64,000 nucleotides of DNA from Pseudonocardia parietis (GTDB taxonomy: Bacteria; Actinomycetota; Actinomycetes; Mycobacteriales; Pseudonocardiaceae). The translations under genes were made by a program, and so were the position numbers. This document shows positions 34,292-43,876 of this stretch, piece by piece. Numbering within the stretch: the first letter of the stretch is position 1; each line of letters begins with the position of its first letter. Under the pieces are notes generated by a model. It was not told where the DNA came from. It saw only the letters and a list, made by a program, of their open reading frames with translations, and ran no database searches. The stretch spans positions 399,584 to 463,583 of the forward strand of contig NZ_JAGINU010000004.1 in NCBI RefSeq assembly GCF_017876315.1, in the 5' to 3' direction.

Positions 34292-35992
34292 GTGACCCGC
34301 ACCCGTCCACCCGCCGGTATCCGCCCCCGGGCCGTCCCCTCCGCGTCGGCGCCCCGGCGACCGTCCAAGGGCGGGCGCCTGCTCTCGATGCTGCGCACGA
34401 CCGACCCGAAGGACATCGGGCTGCTCTACCTGGTGACCGCCTTCGGCTTCTTCCTGGTCGGCGGGGCGATGGCCCTGCTGATCCGGGCCGAGCTGGCCCG
34501 CCCGGAGCTGCAGTTCCTCTCGACCGAGCAGTACAACCAGCTGTTCACCATGCACGGCACGATCATGCTGCTGCTCTACGCGACCCCGATCCTGTTCGGC
34601 TTCGCGAACTACATCGTGCCGCTGCAGATCGGGGCGCCGGACGTCGCGTTCCCGCGGCTCAACGCCTTCTCCTACTGGCTGTTCCTGTTCGGCGGGCTGA
34701 TCGTGCTGTCCGGGTTCGTGACACCGGGCGGTGCCGCGGACTTCGGCTGGTTCGCCTACACCCCGCTGTCGGACGCCACCCACTCCCCCGGCGTCGGCGG
34801 TGACCTGTGGGCCAGCGGCCTGATCGTGTCCGGGCTGGGCACGATCCTCGGCGCGGTCAACATGATCACCTCGATCGTCTGCCTGCGGGCGCCGGGCATG
34901 ACGATGTTCCGGATGCCGATCTTCACCTGGAACATCCTGTTCACCTCGGTGCTGATCCTGATCGCGTTCCCGATCCTGACCGCGGCGCTGTTCGGTCTGC
35001 TCGCCGACCGGCACCTCGGCGCGAACGTCTTCGCCCCGGAGCACGGCGGTGTGGTGCTCTGGCAGCACCTGTTCTGGTTCTTCGGCCATCCCGAGGTCTA
35101 CATCGTGGCGCTGCCGTTCTTCGGCATCGTCACCGAGATCATCCCGGTGTTCTCCCGCAAGCCGCTGTTCGGCTACAAGGGAATGGTCTACGCCAGCGTC
35201 GCGATCACCGTGCTGTCGGTGGTGGTCTGGGCACACCACATGTACGCCACCGGGGCGGTGCTGCTGGCGTTCTTCTCGCTGACCACCTTCATGATCGCCG
35301 TGCCGACCGGCATCAAGTTCGTGAACTGGATCGGCACGATGTGGAACGGGAAGGTCACCTTCGAGACGCCGATGCTGTTCTCGCTCGGCTTCCTGGTCAC
35401 CTTCCTGCTCGGCGGCATGACCGGCGTGATGCTGGCGTCCCCGCCGCTGGGCTTCCACATGTCCGACACCTACTTCGTCGTCGCCCACTTCCACTACGTG
35501 CTGTTCGGCACGATCGTGTTCTCGGTGTTCGCCGGTGCCTACTTCTGGTTCCCGAAGATGACCGGCCGGATGCTCGACGAACGGCTCGGGAAGCTGCACT
35601 TCTGGACGATGTTCGTCGGCTTCCACCTGACGTTCCTGGTGCAGCACTGGCTGGGCAACGAGGGCATGCCGCGCCGGTACGCGGACTTCCTGCCCTCCGA
35701 CGGGTTCACGTTGCTCAACACGCTCTCCTCGATCGGCGCGTTCCTGCTCGGCGCGTCCACGCTGCCGTTCCTGTACAACGTGTTCCGCAGCTACCGCTAC
35801 GGCCCGGTGGCAGGCGTCGACGACCCGTGGGGGTTCGGGAACTCCCTGGAGTGGGCGACCACCTGCCCGCCGCCGCGGCACAACTTCACCGAGCTGCCAC
35901 CGGTCCGTTCCGAGCGGCCGGCATTCGAACTGCACTACCCGCACGCCGTCGACAGGGCACGCGCCGAGGGGAATCCGGAGGCCCGCCGCTGA
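34292..35992 (+). CDS. ctaD: Cytochrome c oxidase subunit I
   Basis: 566-residue, 12-helix haem-copper oxidase subunit that reduces oxygen in the cytoplasmic membrane. Haem and copper ligands are seen: TMHGTIM (haem a), FGHPEVYI with the His-Tyr cross-link pair, WAHHMYATG for CuB and VAHFHYVLFG for haems a3/a. GTG 34292 has AGGAG upstream. No ctaC, ctaE or assembly gene lies next to it, so it is probably an extra copy that uses partners encoded elsewhere. Confidence 0.95.
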   Translation: MTRTRPPAGIRPRAVPSASAPRRPSKGGRLLSMLRTTDPKDIGLLYLVTAFGFFLVGGAMALLIRAELARPELQFLSTEQYNQLFTMHGTIMLLLYATPILFGFANYIVPLQIGAPDVAFPRLNAFSYWLFLFGGLIVLSGFVTPGGAADFGWFAYTPLSDATHSPGVGGDLWASGLIVSGLGTILGAVNMITSIVCLRAPGMTMFRMPIFTWNILFTSVLILIAFPILTAALFGLLADRHLGANVFAPEHGGVVLWQHLFWFFGHPEVYIVALPFFGIVTEIIPVFSRKPLFGYKGMVYASVAITVLSVVVWAHHMYATGAVLLAFFSLTTFMIAVPTGIKFVNWIGTMWNGKVTFETPMLFSLGFLVTFLLGGMTGVMLASPPLGFHMSDTYFVVAHFHYVLFGTIVFSVFAGAYFWFPKMTGRMLDERLGKLHFWTMFVGFHLTFLVQHWLGNEGMPRRYADFLPSDGFTLLNTLSSIGAFLLGASTLPFLYNVFRSYRYGPVAGVDDPWGFGNSLEWATTCPPPRHNFTELPPVRSERPAFELHYPHAVDRARAEGNPEARR

Positions 35993-35995
35993 TCG

Positions 35996-36165
35996 AGCAC
36001 GTCGACGCCGTGGTGGTCAGGGCCGGGCACAACAGTAGTCGCCGCGAACGTACTCGCCCGACGCCGGACGGGACGTTCTGATCTGCGAGGCGCCCCACGC
36101 GCCCGGCGGGGCCGTGCGCTCGGCGGGGATCACCGCACCGCATCATCCGCGGGGGCGCCGCCTCC
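35996..36165 (+). pseudogene. Remnant of phytoene-desaturase-like FAD oxidoreductase (N-terminus)
   Basis: Just after the ctaD stop one frame reads HVDAVVVRAGHNS and a different frame from 36081 reads ICEAPHAPGGAVRSAGITAP. Together they match the start of FAD-dependent phytoene-desaturase-like oxidoreductases (DAVVVGAGHN, then CEA..PGGAVRS). At least one frameshift and an in-frame stop separate them, and nothing similar follows. Confidence 0.55.
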
Positions 36166-36501
36166 GCGCCCGGAGCCAGCGCAGCTGGCCCTGTGCCGCT
36201 GACCTGGCCACCGTGTTCGCCGGGCTCGCCGTCCTGCCCACCCCGGCCGGCCGGCCGGAGGCCACCGCCCCGACGAGGAGCACGGAGAACCCGGCAGAAC
36301 GGCGGGCCGGACGATCCCGTACGTCCACACACCTCGCAACCCGCCGGTCCCAGCAACACCGTGATCAACCAGCAAACACGAATGACCGGACTAACGACGG
36401 GCCAACGACCGGTTCGACGACCTGCTGGCGATGGCGGTACATGCGGCCGCTGCTGGAGCAACGCGGTGGTTTGTATCGTGGCCCAGCGGTCATCCCCGAC
36501 C
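36166..36501. other. Gene-free stretch, 336 bp
   Basis: It probably holds unrecognisable remains of the preceding oxidoreductase and the upstream region of the 36502 gene. Open frames are short or extend the 36502 gene without a ribosome site. No RNA or repeat seen. Confidence 0.35.
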
Positions 36502-37551
36502 ATGCGGGTCGTGGTGGTAGGCGCAACGGGCAATGTCGGTACCAGCGTCGTGCAGGCGCTCACCGCGGAGCCGCAGGTCAGCTCGGTGCTCGGCCTGGCG
36601 CGGCGGTTGCCGCGCTGGCGCCCGGATGGGGTGGAATGGGCCGCCGCGGATATCGCCTCCGACGACCTGGGCCCGCACCTGCGCGGAGCCGACGTGGTCG
36701 TGCACCTGGCGTGGCTGTTCCAGCCCACTCACGACCCGGTGTTGACCTGGCGGGTCAACGCGTTGGGCGGGATTCGGGTGTTCCGCGCGGCCGTCGAGGC
36801 GGGGGTACCCGCGCTGATCCACGCCTCCTCGGTGGGGGCGTACTCACCGGGCCCGAAGGACCACCCGGTCGATGAGAGCTGGCCCACCGATGGCTGGCCG
36901 ACCGCCGGCTACACCCGGGAGAAGGCCTACTTGGAGCGAGTGCTGGACGGCATGCAGGCCGAGCACCCGCAGCTGCGGATCGTGCGGATGCGCCCAGGGT
37001 TCATCTTCAAGCGGGAGGCCGCCACCGAGCAACGGCGGCTGTTCGCCGGCCCACTGCTGCCCAACCCGCTGGCTCGCCCGGGCCTGATCCCGCTCGTGCC
37101 GGACCTGCCCGGGCTACGGTTCCAGGCGCTGCACTCCCTCGACGTCGGCGAGGCGTTCCGGGCCGCAGTGGTGCGCCCGGTCCGCGGCGCGTTCAATCTG
37201 GCCGCCGACCCGGTGCTCGACGCCGCCGAGCTGGCCCAGCTGCTGGGCGCACGCACCGTGCGGCTTCCGGCCCCGGCCGTGCGCGCCGCCCTGGTCACAG
37301 CCTGGCAGCTACATCTGCTGCCGGCCTCACCACATTTGTTCGACGCCGTGCTCCGGTTGCCGATCCTCGACACCACCCGTGCCCGAGACGAGCTCGGCTG
37401 GCAGCCACGGCACAGCTCCCTCGACGCCATGCGGGAGTTCCTCGACGGGCTGCGCGACGGCGCGGGGATGGATACCCCGCCACTGGCGCCGAGCACCAGC
37501 GGCCCGCTGCGCAGCCACGAGGTCGCCACCGGGGTCGGTGTGCGACCGTAG
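36502..37551 (+). CDS. NAD-dependent epimerase/dehydratase family protein
   Basis: 349-residue extended short-chain dehydrogenase. The Rossmann loop is GATGNVG (residues 7-13), Asp in AADIAS follows, and the active-site Ser/Tyr/Lys are suggested by HASSVGAYSPG and YTREKAYLE (YxxxK). The C-terminal lobe (DTTRARDELGWQP) is typical of sugar-nucleotide-type SDRs. ATG 36502 lacks a good ribosome site; an upstream GTG is possible. Substrate unknown. Confidence 0.8.
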   Translation: MRVVVVGATGNVGTSVVQALTAEPQVSSVLGLARRLPRWRPDGVEWAAADIASDDLGPHLRGADVVVHLAWLFQPTHDPVLTWRVNALGGIRVFRAAVEAGVPALIHASSVGAYSPGPKDHPVDESWPTDGWPTAGYTREKAYLERVLDGMQAEHPQLRIVRMRPGFIFKREAATEQRRLFAGPLLPNPLARPGLIPLVPDLPGLRFQALHSLDVGEAFRAAVVRPVRGAFNLAADPVLDAAELAQLLGARTVRLPAPAVRAALVTAWQLHLLPASPHLFDAVLRLPILDTTRARDELGWQPRHSSLDAMREFLDGLRDGAGMDTPPLAPSTSGPLRSHEVATGVGVRP

Positions 37552-37719
37552 CCGGCCCACCCGAGGCGCAGCAGCGGTGCACCCGGACCCGGCACGGTCG
37601 CACGGTCGCACGGTCAGTGGGAGCTTGGCTACCTCGAGCGTACGGCCCAGCGGTGCCGGGGGCCTCGCCTCGGCCGAGATCAACCAGTTGTCCCTGCCGC
37701 GAGCACTAGATCGGAGCCG

Positions 37720-38253
37720 GTGTGGACCGAGGAGCGCGTCTCGATCCAGATTGACGCGGCCTTGGCGCGGTACCCGGTAGGAGTGACCCACACCGAACCT
37801 AGACTCACGGTCATCGCTCGAGGAGCCGCTGCGGGGACCGCCGCGACGACCCTCATGAGTGCCGTCCTCGAGGTCGGACAGCGAATGACGTCGTCGTGGA
37901 GACAACCGCCGACGCTGATCGTCCGAACAGCGCTGGCGGGCGGCCCGGCGCATAAGCTCGCGGGCGAGGATGTACTCGCCATCATGGCGCACCTGGGCTA
38001 CGGCACCTCGTGTGGAGCACTGTTCGCCCTGCTCAGCCGACGCGGGTTGAGGCCGAGCCCTGCAGTCGGCGTCGGATACGGTCTCCTGCTCTGGTTGATC
38101 AGCTACGCCGCATGGGTTCCCGCCATGAGGGCGATCCCGCTGCCCCAGCACGACTGTCCCGGCCGCCAGAGCACGTTGATCGGCGCGCACGTCGTCTACG
38201 GCGTTGTGCTGGCGACCACCCTGCGACGCCTGCGGCGTCGGTCCTGGACCTGA
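37720..38253 (+). CDS. Membrane protein of unknown function, 177 aa
   Basis: About four hydrophobic segments: VIARGAAAGTAATTLMSAVL, GYGTSCGALFALLSRRG, VGVGYGLLLWLISYAAWV and GAHVVYGVVLATTLRRL. Similar in plan to the 32852 protein. GTG 37720 is used. No catalytic motif is seen. Confidence 0.55.
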   Translation: MWTEERVSIQIDAALARYPVGVTHTEPRLTVIARGAAAGTAATTLMSAVLEVGQRMTSSWRQPPTLIVRTALAGGPAHKLAGEDVLAIMAHLGYGTSCGALFALLSRRGLRPSPAVGVGYGLLLWLISYAAWVPAMRAIPLPQHDCPGRQSTLIGAHVVYGVVLATTLRRLRRRSWT

Positions 38254-38925
38254 CCGGGGTTAGCTCTTCGGGATCGACCGCCGTGGGCGGGCGCCGCGTT
38301 CGGTTCGCAGGGCTGGCGCCCGTATCCCAAGGCAGACGCGGCGCCGGCGATCCCGGCGACGACGAACACGCCTCCGGGAACGAGCGGTCAACAGGCCGGG
38401 TACGTCCCAGGTAGGCGCCGCGGGCCGCCGCGGGCCCGCGCCCCGCCAGGAGCGCAGCCACCAGCAGACAGAACGCGGCATGCCGCCGGGGCGTGGCGTC
38501 GATGCGGACCGCGGGGTTCTCGGGCCGCCAGTCAGGTTTTCGAGTGCCGTTGACAGGGCGTGGGGAGAGCTGCCTGCTCGCAGGCCTCTCGCGCCGGCGA
38601 CAAGCCGGTCCGCGCGGCGGTACAGCTGGCCGCGACCGGGCGGCGGCCTTTTGGCCCGGCGAGCAGGGCCCTGTGGGACAAGGGTCGCGAGACGACGGCT
38701 GTCCCGAGGCAGGTCCGAGCTTCCATGGCGGTGGAAGCGCTGCGCTGGAAGGGCTGAGGCGAGCTCGGGAAACTCCCCTCTGCCCCGGCGGGTGTGGGCG
38801 AGCCGCCAGCCCGCCACAGACCCAGGGGCCTCCAGCGGTTGCGGCACTCGTAACCCGTTCCTACCGTGACGTCACTGGACGAGGGCGGTTACGACCGCCT
38901 CCGGCCCCGTTGAACGCCGCAGTGG
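38254..38925. other. Gene-free stretch, 672 bp
   Basis: No convincing gene. On the minus strand around 38470-38280 a start RHAAFCLLVAALLAG and, after a frame change, GVFVVAGIAGAASALGYGR look like pieces of a small broken membrane protein. The part next to 38925 should hold the sigma gene promoter; I cannot define it. Confidence 0.4.
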
Positions 38926-39765
38926 ATGCCGGTCACCGACCCTCCGGAGTTGTCCGTGCGTACAGTGCCACCACGAAGCCCGGCCGAGCGGACCCAGACG
39001 GCCCGTCGCGACGGTCCGGGCGGCTACAACGATCTCGAACCCGACCTGCGCCAGCTCGCCCGGATGGCATCCGACGACCCGGACCGTGGGTCGTTGCGTG
39101 ACCGGCTGATCTGCGAGTTCCTGCCGCTGGTGCGCAACATCAGTCGGCGGTACCGTACTGCGGCCCACTCGGCCGAGGACCTCGAGCAGGCCGCGATCCT
39201 GGGGTTGATCAAGGCGCTCGACCGGTACGACCCGGACGCCGCGACCGGTGGCCCACTCGGTTACCTGGTCCCGAGCGTCCGCGGCGCGGTCCTGCGCTAT
39301 CTGCGTGACCACAGCTGGGCATTGCGGGTGCCCCGTGATCTCAAGGAGCTGGGGGTCAGCATTAACCGGGCCACGGTGGTGCTGTCCCAGCGGCTGGGGC
39401 GGGCACCGCGGCCCAGCGAGCTCGCCGAGGAGCTCGACGCCGACACCTCCGAGGTCGTGGAGGCGCTCGGCGCCCTGGAGTCCTACCGCGCGGTCTCGCT
39501 GGACGTGCCCGGCCCGGACGGGGAGCTCACGCTCGGCGAGCGGCTCGGTGACGACGACCCGGGCCTCGAGAGCGCCACGATGCGCGACGAGCTGCGGTCC
39601 CGGATCGATGCCTTGCCCCTGCGGGACCGGCGCATTCTGCTGCTGCGATTCTTCGGCGACTGGACCCAGTCCGATATCGCCGCGGAGATCGGGGTGTCCC
39701 AGATGCACGTGTCCCGGCTGCTGAGCCAGATCATCGCCCGACTGCGGGAGGAACTCGGCGACTGA
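38926..39765 (+). CDS. RNA polymerase sigma factor, SigB/SigF type
   Basis: 279-residue group 3 sigma factor. Region 2 is clear (LICEFLPLVRNISRRY, AEDLEQAAILGLIKALDRYD), region 3 follows (VPRDLKELGVSINRA), and region 4 ends the protein (LLLRFFGDWTQSDIAAEIGVSQMHVSRLLSQI). This type is usually controlled by anti-sigma factors and STAS antagonists; one STAS protein lies at 30326 but no anti-sigma gene is adjacent. ATG 38926 gives the expected length. Confidence 0.88.
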   Translation: MPVTDPPELSVRTVPPRSPAERTQTARRDGPGGYNDLEPDLRQLARMASDDPDRGSLRDRLICEFLPLVRNISRRYRTAAHSAEDLEQAAILGLIKALDRYDPDAATGGPLGYLVPSVRGAVLRYLRDHSWALRVPRDLKELGVSINRATVVLSQRLGRAPRPSELAEELDADTSEVVEALGALESYRAVSLDVPGPDGELTLGERLGDDDPGLESATMRDELRSRIDALPLRDRRILLLRFFGDWTQSDIAAEIGVSQMHVSRLLSQIIARLREELGD

Positions 39766-39998
39766 CCGTGGCAGTCGCACCGTCCGCGACCGAGCCGACT
39801 CGCTGGCGCGCGGGATCGGCGGCCGTTCGGGGCGAGTCGGGGCCGTCCCGCTGCCGGTATGCCCACCGCCCCAGCGGGTGGCCGCCCGATCGTGATCAGA
39901 CCCGCGCCACGGTCTGGCTGCGGTCCGCGGCCCGGCCCAGCTGCTGCTCGTGCGCCCGCGTCGCGATCACCGCGGCCGGGCGAGGCGACCGAGTACCG

Positions 39999-40481
39999 CT
40001 ACCACTTGAAATCCATCTCTTGCAGGCTGGTCTGCACGGTCCGACCGCTCTCCCACGGGTTCGCTTCGGGTGCCACTTCCGGCACCGGGATGTCGGCACG
40101 GCCATCTCGTTTGTGCGGGGTCGAGACTCCGAGCCTTCGGTCCCGCTCTTGGATCAGGTCTTCGTTCGCCTGTCCGTCCTCGGTTAGGCCCATCATCAAC
40201 TGCGGGATACCGTAGGGGAAGTCGTCTCGATCATATTGCCACGCGTGGAACATTTTCCCATAAGTCGTCACGAGATCGGTGAAGTACGACTTCTCCGCGA
40301 GGTCAGGGATGCCCGGGGCGACCAGAATTCCTGACTTGACCTCGTAATGATGGCTGTGCCACAGACGCTTCTCATCCTTCGGGAGGTCCCGGAAACGTTC
40401 CTCGCTGATGATGTACTCGATCCCGATGAGGCGTGCGTCGGCTGCGTTCCGGTCGAAGATCACGCACTGAACCTTTTCCAA
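39999..40481 (-). pseudogene. DUF1264/OBAP family protein, N-terminally truncated next to an IS
   Basis: The 160-codon frame reads QCVIFDRNAADARLIGIEY, WHSHHYEVKSGILVAPG and YGKMFHAWQYDRDDFPYG, all conserved in DUF1264 proteins. Full members have about 70 more N-terminal residues with a His-rich start. Here the frame enters the IS5-type terminal repeat at 40469 just before EKVQCV. The lost part is not on the other side of the IS, so a deletion accompanied or followed the insertion. A short product from a TTG is possible. Confidence 0.7.
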
Positions 40482-40522
40482 CCTGGCGGTCAGGCGGGTT
40501 GGTCGTGTCTGGCGTGGCAGCC

Positions 40523-40583
40523 TGGAAAGCAGAAGAGCCCCTGGTAGACGAGTGATTGCCTAGATCAACTCGTTGTCCACCAG
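40523..40583 (+). promoter_or_regulatory. Leader hairpin over the transposase ribosome site, IS copy 1
   Basis: CCTGGT near 40541 pairs with ACCAGG just before the start, burying the AGGAG of the transposase gene; an inner CGAGT/ACTCG stem encloses the loop TGCCTAG. The same shape with different paired bases is found in copy 2. It may block translation from outside transcripts. Confidence 0.5.
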
Positions 40584-40591
40584 GAGCTCCG

Positions 40592-41386
40592 GTGCTTTCC
40601 TACCCGTCCGCGCTGTCGGTGTCCACTCGCGCGCTGATCACCCTGACCAACGCCCTGCAGCACAGCCGCAACCAGCGCGGTACCCGCTGGCGGCGCCTCC
40701 CGGTCGGCCGCCACGCCCTGCTCGCCCTGGCGCATCTGCGCAAGGGCGAGACCTGCCCCGACCTCGCCGCCGGGTTCGGAGTCGGCACCACCACGGCGTT
40801 CCGCTACGTCCGCGAAGCGATCGACGTCCTCGCCGCCGCGGCACCGAACCTGGCTGAGGCGATCGCGGTTGCGTTGCGGAAGGCGTTCGTGATCCTCGAC
40901 GGGACCCTGCTGCGGATCGACCGGGTCGCCATGGCCTCGGGGCGCGACCGCCCGTACTACTCGGGGAAGTGGAAGTGCCACGGCATGAACGTCCAGGTCA
41001 TCAGCGACCCGGCCGGGCGGCTGGTCTGGGCGTCGCCGGCGTTGCCCGGTGCGCGGCATGACATTGGTGCCGCCCGCGAGCACGGGATCATCGACGCCCT
41101 CAACGCCGCCGGGGTGCCGGTGGTCGCAGACAGCGGATACCGCGGCGCCGGGCCGACGTTCCACCTCCCACAGCGACGCCGACCCGCCGATCGCGACACC
41201 GGCGAGCGCCGACGGCTCTCACCGAGTCAGCGGGAGGTCAACGCCGCCCACGCGGCGCAACGCGGCCCCGGTGAACGCGCGAACGCGATGTTCAAGAGCT
41301 GGAAGATTCTGCGGAAGATTCGGTGCTGCCCGCAGCGGACCACCGCGCTGGTCAACGCGATCCAGACCCTCATCCTCGCTGGCTGA
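40592..41386 (+). CDS. IS5-family transposase (DDE_Tnp_4 type)
   Basis: 264-residue transposase. The HTH-like N-terminus (CPDLAAGFGVGTTTAFRYVRE) is followed by the acidic residues in VILDGTLLRIDR, VVADSGYRGAG and GERANAMFKSWKILRK (D, D, E). AGGAG precedes GTG 40592 but lies in a hairpin (40523-40583). It appears full length. Confidence 0.88.
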   Translation: MLSYPSALSVSTRALITLTNALQHSRNQRGTRWRRLPVGRHALLALAHLRKGETCPDLAAGFGVGTTTAFRYVREAIDVLAAAAPNLAEAIAVALRKAFVILDGTLLRIDRVAMASGRDRPYYSGKWKCHGMNVQVISDPAGRLVWASPALPGARHDIGAAREHGIIDALNAAGVPVVADSGYRGAGPTFHLPQRRRPADRDTGERRRLSPSQREVNAAHAAQRGPGERANAMFKSWKILRKIRCCPQRTTALVNAIQTLILAG

Positions 41387-42287
41387 CGCCAAGTGGAAAG
41401 AGTTCGCTGATGCCGTCCGCAGCCCGACGGATGGCGCGGGCGAAGATGTCCGGCATCTCGACGGGCACAAAGTGTCCGGCATCATTGACGGGTTCCACCG
41501 ACACGTCGGTGAAGAATTCATCGAGACGATCCGCCCATGCCATCGGGAACAACGGGTCATGCTGGGGCCACAGGAAGGTCGTCGGGACGGTCGATCGCTC
41601 CGCTGCAGGCGGCACCGCCTCGGTCAGTGCGCTGATGACGCTCCCGCCTCCTGCCCGGTACCACGCGACCGAGGCGGTAAAGGCACCTGGCCGACCGTAG
41701 GTGGACGCGAGGTGGTCCAGGCGGGAAGGGTCCAAATAGAATCCCGGACCAGACCAACGTGACCAGAAGTGCCGCACGTAGATACGCGCGGCCTTGGCGT
41801 CACCGTCGATGAGCTCCTCCGCCAAGTCGAGTTGATGAAACCACTGGTACCAGAACTCTTCCAGCGGCTTGGGCTCGACAATGCGAGGGCCGACCCCGGG
41901 TGCAGGCGGGGTGACGACCACCGCACGTACCAGGTCCGGGCGACACCGCGCGAGGTGCTGCGCGACACGGCTACCGACGTCGTAGCCGGCTACGAGGAGC
42001 TGTGAGATCCCGAGTTCCTCGGCGAGGGCGGCGACGCTACGCGCCTGCCCGTCGCGACCGTAGAACTGGACCGGATCCCGACGGTGTTTGTCGGAATCCC
42101 CGAACCCGCGTAGATCTGGGACCACCACGTCGAACTGGCCGGAGAGTCGAGCCACGACCCCCTCGTAGTCGCGACGATCTCCCGGCCAGCCGTGGAGCAA
42201 GACCACAGCCGGGCGGCCAGGCGAGGCCGTTGTCTCGTACCGATCGTAAGCGAGTCGGAAGCCATCGATGGCAGAGCTCATCGCCAT
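41370..42287 (-). CDS. Alpha/beta hydrolase (epoxide hydrolase or dehalogenase type), 3' end inside an IS
   Basis: 305-residue hydrolase. HGWPG (about 33-37) forms the oxyanion region, the nucleophile elbow is GYDVG with Asp, the acid is in DPLFP and the base in DAGHFVPVEMP. An Asp nucleophile points to epoxide hydrolases or haloacid dehalogenases rather than esterases. The last 12 residues (LFPLGVSQRG) come from the terminal repeat of the IS, so the natural tail was replaced; the catalytic core is complete. ATG 42287, or ATG 42281. Confidence 0.82.
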   Translation of the reverse strand: MAMSSAIDGFRLAYDRYETTASPGRPAVVLLHGWPGDRRDYEGVVARLSGQFDVVVPDLRGFGDSDKHRRDPVQFYGRDGQARSVAALAEELGISQLLVAGYDVGSRVAQHLARCRPDLVRAVVVTPPAPGVGPRIVEPKPLEEFWYQWFHQLDLAEELIDGDAKAARIYVRHFWSRWSGPGFYLDPSRLDHLASTYGRPGAFTASVAWYRAGGGSVISALTEAVPPAAERSTVPTTFLWPQHDPLFPMAWADRLDEFFTDVSVEPVNDAGHFVPVEMPDIFARAIRRAADGISELFPLGVSQRG

Positions 42288-43018
42288 ACGTGCAGTCCCT
42301 TCAGCCTAGTGGTGCCTGGTGTCGACAACCCGGGGTGGTGTGGAATCGGGTTTCAGGGGCCGTCCTCGATGAGGAACAACTCGACGGTGACAGCGACCGG
42401 GCTGCGCGCGGGATCGATGGTCCCTCCGTGGACAGCTCCCCCGGAGTCGCCCACCAGCACTTGGACGGAGGTGTCCAAGGCGGCATCGGCCGACACCTGG
42501 CCGATCAGCGTGACGAGCTCCGCGCAGGGCGCGGGCAAGGTGGCCTCGTACCCGGCCCGCAGGAAGGTCGGCCCGACCAGGCTGCCTATGCTGGCCCGCA
42601 TCGAGGCCTGCTTCCAGCCGTGCTCGACACATAGCTGCCGCGCCGTGGCCTGCAGATCTTGCCCCGGCAGGACTCGGGCGAGGATCACACGTTTCCCGGC
42701 AGGACAGCCGGCCACGGCACTACGGTGCGGCGTGAAGACCGGCATTCCCGTCTCGGGGTCCTCCGCGTTGCGACTGCAGATTCCCGGGAGTGGGTGGAAC
42801 ACGGCCTGCAGACCGAGTGCTCCGAGTGTCGTACCGGGCCACACATGTCCCGCCTGCAAAGCTCCCGCCGCGTCCATCCACGCCGCGTGGCAATGGAACC
42901 ATGGCTCGTCGCGCTGGCTGCCGAGAGTGAGTGACCCTCCGATGACGTTGACCGGGCCTCGGGCCATGTACCGGTCGCTATAGACGAGCGCGCGGCCATT
43001 GAGCCTTTGCCAACCTGA

Positions 43019-43816
43019 TCATCCGTTGGCGATCATGAGGGTCTGAACTGCGGCGATGAGCTCGGCGGCCCGGCTCGGGCAGGACCGGATCTTGCGCAGA
43101 ACCTTCCAGTTCTTCAGCTCGGCGTTGACCCGCTCACCCGGCCCGCGTCGGCGGGCATGTGCCACGTTGACCTCCTTCTGGTTGTGCGACAGGCGTCGGT
43201 AGCGGCCGGTGTCGGGGTCGATGCGCCGACGCCGCTGCGGCACGGCCACCATCGGACCGGCGCCTTGGTAGGCGGTGTCGGCGACCGCGGGGATCTCATG
43301 CGCGGTCAGCGCCTCGATGATCCCGTGGTCGCGGGCGGCTCCCATGTCGTGCCGAGCGCCAGGCAGCGGCGGGGAGATCCACACCAGCCTGCCGATCGGG
43401 TCGGCGATGACCTGCACGTTGAGCCCGTGGGCCTTGTGCTTGCCGCTGTAGTAGGGGCGGCCTCGGCCGGACGCCATGCCGACCCGGTCGATCCGCAGCA
43501 GGCTGCCGTCGAGGATCACGAACGCCTTGCGTGAGGCGACCTCGATCGCCTGCTCCAGCGTCGGGGCCATCGCCGCGAGCAGGGCGAGTGCCTCCCGTAC
43601 GTACCGGCAGACCGTCGACGTGCCGATCTCGAACCCGCAGGCCAGGTCGGCATAGGTCTCGCCCTTGCGCAGGTAGGCCACTACCAGCAGGGCCTGGCGG
43701 CCAGCGGAGAGCTTGCGCCAGCGGGTCGCCCGCTGGTTGCGGTGCGCGCGCAGCACGTCGGCAAGCATCCCGAGCGCGCGGCTGGACACGGTCATCCCGG
43801 ACGGGTAAGACAACAC
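43019..43816 (-). CDS. IS5-family transposase (DDE_Tnp_4 type), copy 2
   Basis: 265-residue transposase clearly related to the one at 40592: VILDGSLLRIDR, AVADTAYQGAG and GERVNAELKNWKVLRK carry the D, D, E residues. The stop uses bases of the terminal repeat. GTG 43816 is preceded by AGGAG eight bases away, again within a hairpin. Full length. Confidence 0.88.
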   Translation of the reverse strand: MLSYPSGMTVSSRALGMLADVLRAHRNQRATRWRKLSAGRQALLVVAYLRKGETYADLACGFEIGTSTVCRYVREALALLAAMAPTLEQAIEVASRKAFVILDGSLLRIDRVGMASGRGRPYYSGKHKAHGLNVQVIADPIGRLVWISPPLPGARHDMGAARDHGIIEALTAHEIPAVADTAYQGAGPMVAVPQRRRRIDPDTGRYRRLSHNQKEVNVAHARRRGPGERVNAELKNWKVLRKIRSCPSRAAELIAAVQTLMIANG

Positions 43817-43819
43817 TCT

Positions 43820-43876
43820 GAAGCTCCTGGTCAGGCGGATTGATCTAGGCAATCGCCCGTCTACCAGGAGCTTCAC
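43820..43876 (-). promoter_or_regulatory. Leader hairpin over the transposase ribosome site, IS copy 2
   Basis: AGCTCCTGGT and ACCAGGAGCT form a perfect 10-bp stem that covers the AGGAG. Inner bases differ from copy 1 but still pair in part, and the central GATTGCCTAGATCAA is shared. Confidence 0.5.

Larger units (their letters stand above)
40469..41405 (+). mobile_element. IS5-family-like insertion sequence, copy 1 (about 937 bp)
   Basis: Imperfect terminal repeats: GAACCTTTTCCAACCTGGC on the left and, inverted, GAACTCTTTCCACTTGGC on the right. One transposase gene fills it. No matching target duplication is seen, which agrees with a deletion at one side. Related to the copy at 43001-43941. 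Confidence 0.8.
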
